From Ciona savignyi (Eukaryota > Chordata > Ascidiacea > Phlebobranchia > Cionidae): DNA of 64,000 nucleotides. This document shows, piece after piece, positions 1 through 13,000 of the stretch; the first letter of the stretch is position 1; each line of letters begins with the position of its first letter. Location: the NCBI GenBank assembly GCA_000149265.1, contig CH001982.1, forward strand, positions 862,661-926,660, written 5' to 3'. A program made the position numbers and the translations under genes. The notes beneath the pieces were generated by a model. That model had not been told where the DNA came from. It made no database searches and worked only from the letters and a program-made list of their open reading frames with translations.

Positions 1-67
1 AAACCAAACCAGCAATATTTTTATAAAATTTTTCACCAAACTTACAATTTATTGTTAATATTTCCAG

Positions 68-226
68 CCCTTGAACTTTATGGGGAAACCCGTGTTCAAG
101 TCTCTTCCTACCCCGTTCGTGCTGCCTGATGCCATAAAGTCTTTGCCCGAAGTCCTTTCGTCCACTCAATTCAACTTGCCGCCTTTCTCTGAGAAGGAGA
201 GTGTGGTCTCCGAAGAAGCGTGTTAA
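68..226 (+). CDS. Terminal exon of an unrecognised gene (5' part outside window)
   Basis: A splice acceptor (pyrimidine-rich tract ending TTTCCAG at 61-67) is followed by 52 sense codons and a TAA at 224-226. The encoded tail begins PLNFMGKPVFKSLPTPF, continues through FVLPDAIKSLPEVL and ends in SEKESVVSEEAC. It is rich in Pro, Ser and acidic residues near the end and has no domain I recognise. The reading frame assumes a phase-0 upstream intron; that frame is open throughout and gives sensible codon use. A possible AATAAA polyadenylation signal lies at 515-520, giving a 3'UTR of about 300 bases. It is convergent with the MRTF gene that ends at 3143 on the opposite strand. The function cannot be stated from this fragment. 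Confidence 0.6.
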   Translation, partial: PLNFMGKPVFKSLPTPFVLPDAIKSLPEVLSSTQFNLPPFSEKESVVSEEAC

Positions 227-514
227 TTCATCCAAGTGCCACCGCATAACAATCATTGTGTTTTGTTATATTTTGCAAAAATAAGCAATATGGCTGCCGT
301 GCTGCTATTCAATTTTCTGTTTAAAGTTCTGTAATATTCCGTTGGTTGAAGACTTCGTTACATACCAATATACCATTGTGCTATGCAATTTCGTTAACTT
401 TAGTGAGATTGTCAAGTCCCAAAAAAGAGATTCTGCCGAGAGAATGACTTTAAACTGTGACTTGTGTGACGTTTATAGATTTTTTATATCAACCTTTGTT
501 TCCTACTTGGCGCA

Positions 515-520
515 ATAAAC
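515..520 (+). promoter_or_regulatory. Candidate polyadenylation signal
   Basis: AATAAA about 290 bases after the stop codon of the exon at 68-226. It is the first canonical hexamer downstream on that strand, so it probably ends that transcript. Confidence 0.4.
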
Positions 521-597
521 ATACTGAGGTGAAATTTGTAGATTTATTGGCGCATTTTCTTTGATCTGAATCTGCTGTTACATTAGATTTTAAATAT

Positions 598-613
598 ATT
601 CTATTTGAATAAG
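598..613 (+). other. Exact copy of the Ciona 16-nt spliced-leader sequence
   Basis: The 16 bases ATTCTATTTGAATAAG match the spliced leader reported for Ciona intestinalis trans-spliced mRNAs (recalled from the literature, not looked up). The next two bases are GT, as expected at a leader RNA donor site. It lies about 80 bases beyond the candidate polyadenylation signal of the upstream gene. It could be an SL RNA gene or pseudogene, the 5' end of a retrocopied trans-spliced mRNA, or chance in AT-rich DNA. I could not confirm a complete SL RNA downstream. Confidence 0.45.
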
Positions 614-973
614 GTTCGAAGATACTTAGTGAGACAAAAATCCAGATTATAAAAATTTAAGGAACTTATAGCCTATAAATCGTACACGCGAGGTGATCTG
701 ACAATTACCATTGTGATAATCTCCTTTGCCTTTTTCAATTTAGTGGGATAAACTTAAATATCCTATGGATTTACTGGACGAAACATACAGGACATTCTAC
801 TTGTACCACCTATTATATGATGCACAAATCTTTCCCGTGCGTTAAACGTCCCCCATTTATAAAACACATATGAACATTGGGAGAGGGGTGGGAACGTGAA
901 TATCCTATAAGATGTGTGTAAGGCAACATAAGATTAAAAGAAAGGCGGAAACCGCTGAAAAATGTTTTTTTAG

Positions 974-1121
974 TAGAACCCATTCATCCGCTGGGGTCAG
1001 GCAATGTCCGTTAACTGCCTTGCTCAAGGACACAACCGACTAGCTAGCGATCAGTAGTTTCGTACCTGCAACCCTTCGGCTAAAAGGCAACGCACTAAAC
1101 CACCAGACTAACCGGTCGGAT
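974..1121 (-). repeat. SINE A head half
   Basis: GTAGAACCCATTCATCCGCT to CACCAGACTAACCGGTCGG. Confidence 0.8.
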
Positions 1122-1688
1122 GTTTCCTTGTGCAACTTTATCCTCTTTTGGGCCGATATGTACATAGACACTTACCCGCTTGCAGTATTTAGCTTTTTTT
1201 GAGTACGACTGTTGGATTTACCTCTTCAACCAATGTACGAGGGACGCGACAATCCGTCAAATGTTGGATGAATTATTTGTTTCACCTTCGTGTATGAGAA
1301 AATAGATTACCTTGCGTCTACTGTCGGTAGCCAGAATTATTGCGGTGTGTTGAGTATATGATTGAGATGTTCTTATAATTTAGTAAAACCAAATAATCCA
1401 TATACATAGAATGTCTGCTACATGCCGTAGCACTAATCCAACCGACCAGTTTCGATCCTCTAACCTTCTAGCTTATTGGCATCGCCAAACACGCCAATCT
1501 ATTCGGCCTCAAGCATACAGATTTGAAATTAGATTTTTCGCTTGTATTGTTGGTTGCGGCAAGCTTTCGGTAACAATTTCTTAATGGAAAAATTGTATTG
1601 GACAGTTATGGGTAAGATTTTAAGTACTATTCCGAAGCCCCTTCTTTATGCAAGAAGTCAATGAAAAGTAAGTGGCCCAATGTTTAAT

Positions 1689-1862
1689 TGTGTCTTTGGG
1701 TAAACCACTTAACGAACATTGCCTGAACCCAGCGGATTAATGGGTTCCACCAAATTGAATCATAGAGCACACTGCAATAGCTCCGGTAACCCGATAACCC
1801 GTGTGATAACGCCCCTTACGTTTTTCCAATAACGAGAAAAAACATGAATATCCAATCCTATT
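1689..1862 (+). repeat. SINE A 3' half
   Basis: TTGTGTCTTTGGGTAAACC to CATGAATATCCAATCCTATT; contains an internal deletion around the GATCTGACG box. Confidence 0.75.
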
Positions 1863-3142
1863 CCTCACTTGAAATTTGGCCCTGGAAGTTAGCCGAACAA
1901 GCAGCAATAAAGAATGATTCGTAGATTTAATATCAACAATATAAGGCACAGAGGAAAGTCGGATGAAACCGTGCCGGAACAGCAACGCGAGTACCATTCC
2001 ATCACGTTGCGTATTGCGTTGCGGTACGGGAAACGTAACACGGCATGTACGACTCAATCTAGGAGCCAGGATTGGAAACCGCAAAACGCGGCTTGCCGTA
2101 TGCCCACAGGCGGGACACGCATGCAGCAAATTGTTAGTAAAGCAATTGCGAACAAAGAGAAAAGCGGGGATGAAACTTTGGAATAGAATTTAAAACCACG
2201 TAATAGGCACTGAAATTTCGAGCGAAATAAAAGGAATAAACGGCAGAGCACACTTAAATGACCACGTATGTTGCTGGGCGGCAAAATACATGCGCTGTAC
2301 GATCATTTATGTGTAATATCATAATCACTGGTTCTATTATATCGCCATGTTGCCGTAGTGGTTGTTTTGATGTATGTCCGTCGAAGCGATCACGTTCAAT
2401 AATAACTTGACGAGAAAAAGTGAATCCGAAAAAAGTATTTTGTAAAAAAGGAACGGAGATTTTTAATGGAGGAACAAAAAAAGAAATTTTGAATTTTTGT
2501 TCGGTTTCTACGGTACAAGATTCACTTTTATTGGCTTTTCGTAGTGGCTGTTTTAAACACGCATCATATACGAAATCTCAGGTTTCGTTTAAGATGGAAA
2601 TTACAAGGTCCTTGGGCCGTCGTGGTAAGTGCAACAAAATAAAATCTTGAAAGGCAGGAAAGTGCAAATAGTCAACTGTGTAAGCTGTACTAAAATATAA
2701 CCGGGAATAAGTAGGATGGGCTTGCTTCTCAAGAATAAGTCAGCGGAAACGCATGCGTGTGTTGTATGGATAAACTGCATTAGCGGGTTATTTATCATTA
2801 TTGAAATGGTCAAAAACGAGATCGGTTTTCAAACCGGTTAAATGCAGTTTTATCTTGTTTTAACCCGTTCTACCATATAACGGTTTATGGGTGGTTATAT
2901 GGGGACCGGTTCTAACTGGTTTTGTTGCTCGAAATGTGAATTGTACAGAAAAAAGGAAGGTACTAGAGACGGAACGAAAGCATAGTGATTTTGTTGCATA
3001 TGTACATGCGGGATTACAGCAGTTTTGTGTACTTGATGCTCGGGATGCCATATCATCACCAACCGGAGTGTGGTATCCACGATAGCTCCGCTACCATCAG
3101 CTTTGAACACGTGGGGTTGCACGTTTGAACCCCGTTTCGCCG

Positions 3143-4088
3143 CTAAGTGTTGTAACTGGGGCTGAGCAGACCCTCCCATGAGTCCCACTGCGGATCCATG
3201 ATGGCGGAGTTCGAGCACGGGGTGTAGTTGAGGGTTCCTGTCGAACCCGCTGAGTATATTTCCCCCTCGTGAACCCCATTGTATCCGAGGTGGCGCGAGT
3301 GCTGGGCGGGGTGTTCCTCGAACCCGATGTTTCCGAATGGACCCCCGGGTGAAGGGGGCCCCCCTACTGCAGACCCCAGGGTTAAATCTAGCCACCCGAG
3401 CTCGTTTTCCATCTGGGTATTCCCCCCGGACCCTTGTGGGGCTTCGTTGGAGGATAGTAGCTCTTGCGATGCGGATTTCGTGAGATAATTATGCGAACGC
3501 GGCGACGCAGAGATCGGATGGTAGTTCGGCTGCACGTTCATCGGGTGACGCATACGTGGTGACGTCATCGGGGAAAGTCCCACAGTGTTCAGCGTCTGTT
3601 CGCCGCTGTCGAGCGACGACGTGGATAATCGGAGATCGTTCACCATGTCTTTGTTGATGGCGTCGACGTTGGTGTCCATGGGTGAGAAATGGGGGGTGGG
3701 AAGTAGAGGATTCCCGAGTCGACGCTGTTCCTCGCGCTGTGGTGGGTGAACTCCTGCTGTGGGGGACTGACAGGGGGGAAATTGCTCGTGTCCATCAGCG
3801 CGTCACCTGCACTGTCCACTAGCATTTTCGTGAGGTCGCTAACCGACCCGTCGGCCCCTGTGTACTGCCCCATGGGTTTGTTGGGGTACGATGGGGGGCG
3901 TTTCACACGATTGTTCTGCACTTCACGCAGCAGTTGCGCTTGCTCCTGTAGTATCACGCTGTACTCCACACCACCAGGTTGGTAGTGGTTGGTGTGGCGT
4001 GCCTTGCGTTGTTGTGTGTTGTTGAGACCATGGTACGCTGGGTGGTCGTTCAACAGCTGCCTTGTTACAACAGGGGAAGGAGGGATTT
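3143..4088 (-). CDS. MRTF: MRTF last exon: C-terminal activation region with a frame break
   Basis: The exon starts after a CCCCCAG acceptor and reads EIPPSPVVTRQLLNDH onward to HHSARNSVDSGILYFPPP. The frame then hits a stop about 15 codons later. One frame over, an equally protein-like reading continues from PTPHFSPMDTNVDAINKDM through LGWLDLTLGSAV (compare the acidic WLDL-type motif of MRTF activation domains) to MDPQWDSWEGLLSPSYNT and a TAA at 3143. Adding one C to the C6 run (G6 on the plus strand, 3691-3696) would join the two frames. A base dropped in assembly is likely; a real polymorphism is possible. Confidence 0.82.
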
Positions 4089-7000
4089 CTGGGGGAAAAG
4101 GGAAGGTGGAAGGTGAGACACAAGCATCAAAAATGAGTAAAATGATATGTGGGTTTTTTGAGGAGAAAAATTCGAGTAAAAACACTTTTTATTATTTTTC
4201 CGAAAATCATTATTTTCTGGAGATAAAACGAATTGATTGAATATAGGATGAAATTGGGATAAACATGAATATCCAAACCTAATTGTGGGAAATCTGTAGG
4301 GGCGTTAACACACGGGCTATCGTCAGATCACCTTGCGCTTACCGTCGGGTTATCAGAGCTTTTGCAGTGTGTTGTGTATGATAGGCACGTTCCTTCAATT
4401 TTAGTATAAATTTTTGGCAATCCATGAAATGAGACATATTCTGTGTTTACACAAGGGCACAATCATTTATATCCTTGGGTTTCCTGTTAACTACTTGCAA
4501 GTACTCGGTATGTCCGAACGCCTTTCAGTCGAAAGGTTGCAGGTTCGAAACTAGTCGCTAGTTAGTCAGTTGTGTCCTTTGGAAAAGCACTTAACGTATA
4601 TTGCCTAAACCCATTTAAATAATGGCTTCTATTTAATTGACGGTGGGCGCGAGGTGATCTGACGATTGCCAGTGTGTTAACCCCCTTGGTGTTCTCATTC
4701 ACGGGGATAAACCTGAATATTCTAACCTATAAAGAAAAAGGAACCATCTTAAATAAGTCATCATGATGACCCCCCACCTCCATTATCAGTGAGAAGTTCC
4801 AGCAAATCCTCCATGTCCCTGTTGGCTGCTTGAATCCTCTCCACCGGTCCGTTCTCGTTCAGCATCTGTGGAGGTTTGGCTTGTTTATCGACACATTATT
4901 TACAAAGTTTCGGCTGAAACTTCTAGGATAGGATAGTATATTCATGTTTATCCCCGTGAATGGGAAAAGGGGGTTAACACACGGGCAATCGTCAGATCAC
5001 CTCGCGCCCACCGTCGGGTTACCAGAGCTATTGCAGTGTGTTGTTCACACGTTCCTTCAATTTGGTAGAACCCATTAATCCGCTGGGTTCAGGCAATGTC
5101 CGTAAAGTGCCTTGCCCAAGGACACAACCGACTAGCTAACGACCAGTTTCGCACCTGCAACCTTACGATTGAAAGGCGACGCACTTAACCGCTAGACCAA
5201 CCGGCCGGTATTAAGAAGAAATTTGTAAAGTGTTTGACTTATTATTTTTATTTATTTAAGCCAAGAATGTATTGTTTTATTTGAATACACGAAGCAGGAC
5301 CTTTGATAAAAATTTGAAAACAGTGGAAAAAGACAATATGACAGTCATTAAAAATGTCGTCCAAAATTCATTATTTAGGTCAGGTTTTGATTTGATACAA
5401 CCTATAAGATCCTATAGTGTTGGAGAAAAGTTATATTTCGCAGCATATTCGCATATTTGTTTGATAATCTATGCAAAAATAGATTAATCAATCAGCGATA
5501 ATATCTCCAAGCTGTCTAGCAAACTCATACCATAAAAAAACGAAAAATCTCATCCAAAATGATAAAGAGATTGAACAAACCTACCTCATAAGCTTGGTCA
5601 TAGTTGGGTGGATGGTCGGGGTTTGTGGTTTGGCTTTGTGTGGAATTCGAATGGCTGGAATATAATATATCGTTAGGTCATCAGGGCTAAAAATCCATCA
5701 ATTTCGAGCGATTTAGAATTTACTCATATGTGGAAGTTGACAAGAGTAAATCTTTCATGCGAGTAACATGAGTAAATCGTTCATATGACTGTTTTTTATG
5801 ATGCTGTAAGTATTATAGACTCTAGTATTCGGATGCGCTATGCCTATGTGTATTATGAATGTCATGATTAGTGAAAGCTGGAAGAGCAGAAATGGCTAGA
5901 GAGTATCAGTGTATTGCTAGTATAATCAGTGCAATGGGAGAAATATGAATAAAACCAGGAGACAATTGCCCATTTACACATAAATTAAACGCAGAATTAG
6001 TGAAGTAAACAATTCTATTCCTAAATTCCCCTCTGTCTGGTTTATATGATTGACTACACGCCATCGCTCAAGCTGATGTTAAAATCAGTTCCATACAGAC
6101 CCACACGCTTCAACCCACAAGTATTAACCTTAACAAATATCAACTTTCACACGATTATCAACCTTAACCTGCCAGTTGAAAACTCATGAAGTCTACTGCC
6201 CCCGAAACCCCAATTACCTTGTGTTATAATGGGACGGGTGGTACTGATGATGAGACGCAGTTGGGAATTCAAATGAAGAAGTGGAAAGCTGAGCCTCAGA
6301 TGGTTTATTCCCCTGTGACTGAAGCGAATTTAAATATTTTGATGAATCTAAATAAATAACAATTTGAAAATTTTCGAAAAATTAATTTTTTTTTTTAATT
6401 TTTTTAAATATAATTTTTTAAACCTGATGAGATTGATGTTGTATTTAGGGGATCTACAATTTTTGTATATCTAGCTCACTATAATTAGTACTAAAAAATC
6501 AAAGACCAGGTCCCGGCACACTTGTGCATTTTTCGAGTGCCCATTTATAAAGATAACACTATTCTACAATAAAAATAAGACGTAGGGTCCCACAACTAAG
6601 CCAACAGTGGGCGCGGGGTGGTCTGGCGTTTGCCCGTGTGTTAAACCACTTGGTTTTACATCCGCGGAGATAAACACGAATATCCTATCCTACGGATGGA
6701 ATCTCCTGAACCCAGCAGATTAATGGGTTCTACCAAATTGAAGGAATGTGTCTATCATATACAACACACTGCAATAGCTCCGGTAACCCGACGATGAGCG
6801 CGAGGTGGTCTGACGATTGCCCGTGTGTTAACTTCCTTGGTTTTCCCATCCACGGGGATAAACATGAAAACCCTAGCATATTGCCTATCCCACCTGCTGA
6901 GACTTTGCTGCGAGTTCCTTCTGGATCTGCAGCTGCTGGAGCTGGGATCGATGCAACTCGACCATTCGTTTCAGATCATTTATTTCCTTCTGTTGTTTCT

Positions 7001-10000
7001 CCAGCATCTTGTCCTTTGATAACTCCATCATCCCGAACCCTGGCTGCTCGGAGTGGGAGGGTTCTGGGTTGGGATGCCACGTTGGCATCGTGACCTTCTC
7101 CTGCTTCAAAATCACTTTGTGCTGCTCTGGAACCGGCATACGTGAGATCTTCTGGGTGAAGACGGCGGAGGGGTCGATTGGGTACGCAGTGCTCACCCCG
7201 TTATGCTCGGTGGGGGGAAGGGAGGAGGGGAGACCAGGGTGATCGTCTTTACCCATCCCGGGGTATGACATCTGGGAAAAAATGATTTTTTTATAAAAAA
7301 TAAACAAGTTTTAGAAATTTAATCTTAAAACATGCTGAAGCAAGTCTGTTTAAACAGGTGAAACATTTATATGTTTAAACGAAAATTTATTTTTCGAGTC
7401 TAAGTCTAGAAAATGTGTGAGTAATAAGTGTTTACCTAAAAAACACGAAAAATAAGTAGCAACATTCTCAGGCCCGACATATTTTATGAGTTTAAGTCTT
7501 GCAAATGTGTAAGAAAAAAGTGTTTACCTGAAAAAAAAAATAATAACAAGAAAATCTCTCATAGAGGTCATTAAGCTAAACTATTTGATCGCGGGAATTT
7601 AAATTACATTTAAAGATCCTTTTTACCATGTTTTAACTTTATTCACATATTCAACAACATCCCCACCTCACTAACCATGCACGAACTGCTGTTAGAATCA
7701 AACGCTGAATTGCTGTCTTCCGAACACAGGTCCGACAAACTAGAAAAAAATTATTGCTTAAAACTCAAAAAAAATGTTCATTTAATTTCTTTTTCAAGCT
7801 GTTATAATCAGGACCATTGTACACTTGTACAGTTATAATTTCCATAAATGAATGTTTAGGCCTATAGATAAATATACAATTCATTAAAACTGATTTTTTA
7901 ACACCATAAAACCTCTTTTTTAGGGCCATGCCACCCTATTTTTTAACTGTTCACCTAACAGTTTAATGAGGGTTGGATGCTCTATTTTTCGACTAGGTGG
8001 TCAGAATATTTGAAAGGTAAATTTAATTGATGAAAAGAAAACATCTAACACAGTTAACCCCTAACATACAAAGGACAAGAAAAAAAAATGTACCACACTT
8101 ACTGGTAAGTTATAAAATATTCACTAGTGAAAGTGGCAATATAGAACAGAGGTTTTAGGGTATTTTAAGTGCAAGGACGGCCATTCTTAAAGATTGGAAT
8201 AGTTGTTATGACACTAGATCTTACAAGATGCTTTAAAATTTACAAAGAAAATCTAAGTTACTCACAATAGGTTGTCCTGTCGCACACAGAATGGTTTTAG
8301 TCGTTCGGCTAGGACCTCTTTCGTGCCGGTTACCTGGTGGATTTGGGAAGTAATTTGGTGGGTTAACCAGGATAGGATATTCATGTTTATCCCCATAAAT
8401 GGGAAAACTAAGGGTATTAACACACAGACAATCGTCAGATCACCCCGCGTCCACCAGCGGGTTACCGGAGCTATTACAGTGTGTTGTGTGATTCAGATAT
8501 TATTTCAACTTGGTAGAACCAATTATTTCACTGGATTAAGGCAATGTTTGTTAAATGCTTCGACCAAGGACACAACCGACTAGCTAGTAACCAGTTTCGA
8601 ATCTGCAACCCTTGGGCTAAAAGGCGACACACCAAGCCACCAAGCTAATCAGGTTCACTAATTGGTGGTGTTGATCATATACCACAAGAGTAAAAGGGTA
8701 TCCATCCAGGCCATAAATAACGATTTGAACTCACTTGCATAAAGTACTTAAACTATAGTTCTGTAATTAATTGGTATTTTAAGTTATCCCTTTTGGGTAT
8801 AAAATTACAAAACCTGTGATTCTGGCTTTATTAACCAAAATGTTAGCATGTAGTGTTGTATTAAATACTTGTATAGTAACGACCGTTCTTAGGAAATATA
8901 AACATTTGTAATTCTCAACAGAAAGTTTAAAATTATTTTGCAGTGAACAGCAGCATGATAATGTGGTAGTGACACTGTATGAGGTTATACTTGAAATGAA
9001 AGTTATAATGAAATAAGAATCCTTGCTCATGTAGTTGTAATACTACTATATCGGTGGAAATATTTACAAAATGAAAGTGATAATAAAATGTCCAAATAAA
9101 CTTGACTTTGTATTTAGTTATCACCCAATTTCCTTATTAAAAGCAACTATACTCACTTTAAGTCCTCGCAACTTAAGTTCTTCTTTCATCTCTGAAACTT
9201 TCATTTCATCGAGCTTCGATTGTGTGAGAACTGTGTTTGTTCGTCGTGGTTTTTCGATTTTCATGGATTGAACCAGAGGTGGAGGTGGGGGGGCCAGTGA
9301 CTGCGGAAAAGGTAATGAATCAGTCAGTTTTCAAAGATTATTTCTGTTTTTGATTTAAGACGATATTTAAAACAATTTACATATTGTTTCAGATGTCATA
9401 AAATCCAATTTAATTAATATGCATTTTGCATGTGTTTGCCTGCACAACAGTTGCCAACTGTGGTGATATTAAAAAAAAAATCTGCAATTTTTTTTTTTAA
9501 TTGCACAGAGGATGGCAGAAGTTATGCAGCTAAAACTGTGCAAAATGTTTGTTTGTTCAATTATATTGGTTTTGTTAATAAGTAATGTTTTGGTACCATG
9601 AGTTAATGAAGCTACCGTTGACGAGATACATACTATTGAACATGGCTAACTCCTGTGCAAACAATTATGGAAAATAACTTTGTAGGTGTTATACCATTAA
9701 AGTAATAATTAGACACTTTTGGACTATTTTTTTAATTTTTTTAATAACCTTGTGACTATTTTTTTTCGAAAACTTAGTGTCTATTTTGCCGATTTTTTTG
9801 ATACAAATGATTGCTGGTGAATTATACTGTTGCTTTTGTTTCCGAAAACACAATATCATGGGTTGAAATAACTAGGAGAAAGTTCAACCATCATTCAACA
9901 GACATCACATTTTTTTTAATTGAAAACTTTTTTCCCTAAAAAAAGTGACATCAAGAATGTGTGTAGAGGAGACAGATTATTTAACCGTTACTTTGGGCTT

Positions 10001-13000
10001 GAAAGAAATAACATGTTACAAGCAATATATCATAAGCAGTATCGCCGAAAAACACGACAAAAAATTATTTCATCTCCAATAGTAATCGGTCATTAAAACA
10101 TAAAAATGGGTTAAATTGTTAACATGGTAAAACATGTTTAGACACTGAACAATTAAATATCCCTGTTGTTTACATTGTGTAGAAATAAGAATAAAAAATA
10201 CCAAAAATAATGAATTTCTGCCATTTTCGAATTAACGCTAAAAAAACAAATTAAAATCATAAAAAAGCATTATGTGTTGATAAAAAAAAGAAAATCTGAA
10301 ATCGCATGATATGTTGGGGTAACTGCAGGTCAAATGGGGGTGTTTTGCTTAATTGAAAAGAATTCCCATCCACTATAGACGACAGATCGGTATTTTACTG
10401 CAAAAACACCTCAGTTTGGTGGAAAAAGTTTTAAGCACCAATCCTCCCATGCATTGCTGCACGATGGAATGCTGGAATTTTGAATCAGACAGAATGTTGA
10501 TTGAATGTTAATTTACAACATTACCTGCTGCTGGAACGATCCACTTTGAGGTCCTTCTACTGATCTGTGGAAATAAATTGGCGTCAGTTCTGTTATATAG
10601 TTTGGGGTGGTATAGTGGGATAATATTTTTTCTTATGTTTACCTTAAATTAAATTATTCAAGGTTATGTACATGTGGTAGTTAGATGGGTTAGGTTATAT
10701 TGTTGGGTGTTATATAGTTGGGTAAGGTTATATGCTATATATTTTGGTTGGGTTATATAGTATACAGTTGGAGGGAGTAGTGCGATAATATTAAATCTCA
10801 TGCATGTTTACCATAATTTAACTTATAAAAGGTTTATAGTTGGATTAGGTTATATGCTATATTTTGGCAACAAATCCGTGCATTATGCTTCACAGAATTC
10901 CTCAGTTACATTTAACAAAAGCTTTTATGGTGTTATTAACTTCAAGCTGTTGCTTCTTAAAAACTAAAAACTTTTAATAAAAACAAAAAAAACGCTGATA
11001 ACATACTAAAAACCAAGATGTATTTTGATCTGTGAAAATAAATTGATGGCTTTGGTTATAANNNNNNNNNNNNNNNNNNNNNNNNNNNNNNNNNNNNNNN
11101 NNNNNNNNNNNNNNNNNNNNNNNNNNNNNNNNNNNNNNNNNNNNNNNNNNNNNNNNNNNNNATAGTTTGGGGGTGGATAGTGCAATAGTGTTGTTTCTCA
11201 TGTTTACTTTGAATTAAATTATTAAAAGTTTTTTGTTAGATGGGTTAAATAAAAAAAACAATAAAAAACAGAAACGCTGATAAAAAACAAAAAAGGGAAT
11301 AAATTTTTCCACTTACCGTGCGGATCGCTGGTTGTTCATGATCTGGAGCTGCAGATAAAGTTGTTGCTGCTGCAGCAATCTGGAATACGGGGTGTCGTCG
11401 TGGAGAGATGGGAGGTCGGATTCCGTTTTGCCGTGCTGTGATATAGAAAGGGGGTTGTTAGCACATTTAACAGTCTTTCAAGGTTTTGTTTTGTTTTATT
11501 TTGAATTTATTTTTCATGAATCATTTCAAATTTTATATTTTTATTTATTTTTCGAGGAGGGCTTGTTAAGATGGCGTATAACCCATTAAAACCTCTATAC
11601 GCGGCAGGATGTGACAAGTGGTATCTTCCCTTAGTCATTGGTTTTAAACAAGTGTTTTGCTGAGTAACAATGTTGGTGATTCCCCAGACTTGTTAATTAT
11701 TTTCACATTTTAATGTCTTTGAAGGTTTTTCTATTTATTTTCGAAATAAGATGGAATGAAGTGAATTAATAATAACTAAACTAAACATCTTTACCTTTTA
11801 CAATCATTAGAAGCCGTTATTAGTTTTTTAATTTTATTCAAAAAAATGATGGAAAGCAAAATGACATAAAATAGACGAAACACGAAAAATAAACTTAACA
11901 GGTCAATCTTACTCTCTGATTGGGGAATTTTTATATTTGTTTACTGAAACTCTCCTGGATTAAATAATAACAAAAATACAAGAATAAAGGGGTGAAACAG
12001 CTGCATACTTTCATCTTGGTTGTTAAATATGCATGTTATATTGGAAGATGTTTTGCTTTTTAAATATCATAGGAGTATTTTACTTTTTGTGGGGCATGGG
12101 GTGCAATTAGTAATACAAGGGTGTAGTTTGTATCCCTGGGAACTTTAAAATCCCCAACAACTATAACAAAATTAATTGGATCAATACCACAAGTTATATA
12201 CGTATATCAGTACAAAAGGTTTTATCAATACTAAAAAAATAGCTTTATATCAATAGTACATCGTACAAGTAAAAATCGTATGTCAATAATATAAGCAAAA
12301 AATATTCTAGTTTTGTTGTTTTAAATTTCTGATATAAGTGATAGTTAACAAATGCATTGCATTTGCATAACTGTGGCTTTTTAATACTTTAAGTAATTTT
12401 TAACACTTAAAACTGAAAGGGAAATTCAGGTGCATATTTCTACAACTTGGTTACAATGACCCAGAACTTTTGGGTTGTTTATTACGTTTTACCGCTGATA
12501 ATAAATCATAATTGATTGGGCGATAACGCGCTCCCAAAATTTTGTGATAAATTTAGTCTATCAAAGAAGCGCTCTGTATAATTTACAGCACTCTAATTTA
12601 TAGATATAAAGTTAATGTCTAGTTTACCCTTAGGTGGTGATATCTTACATATAGCTGAGGCCTATTAAATAAGTATAAAGGCATGCATTACAGAATTCCA
12701 ACTCATATGTAAAATAAACACTTAGAATAAAAAGATAATACCAATACAGTATTTATGTACACACAATTACTGATTTTGAAATAACGTGGTTCGTATTAAG
12801 GAATTTTTTTGTGGAAATTTAATTTAAGCAATGAATGTTTGAAATGAAATTTACATTGGAAAACTTCTTTAAATGGGTCATATATTTCAGCTTTGAACTG
12901 TGTGCAAGAATCAAAAAAGTTTTCAATACATACAAAATAAATTATTTAAAAGGTACACTAGTTAAAACAGCCAACCCCTCATGTTTAATGCACCTACAAC

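Larger units (their letters stand above)
227..3142. other. Intergenic stretch between convergent genes
   Basis: It holds the 3'UTR of the left-hand gene, the leader-like 16-mer and two SINE A fragments (974-1121 and 1689-1862). Short open frames on both strands around 1737-2284 overlap each other and SINE sequence and have no domain signature. Around 2820-2930 there are imperfect repeated AACCGGTT-type words of unknown meaning. The MRTF 3'UTR should lie just below 3143 on the minus strand. Confidence 0.6.

Noticed and set aside
1737..2284. Overlapping open frames on both strands
   Set aside because: Four frames overlap one another and SINE sequence; no domain, splice or codon signal favours any.
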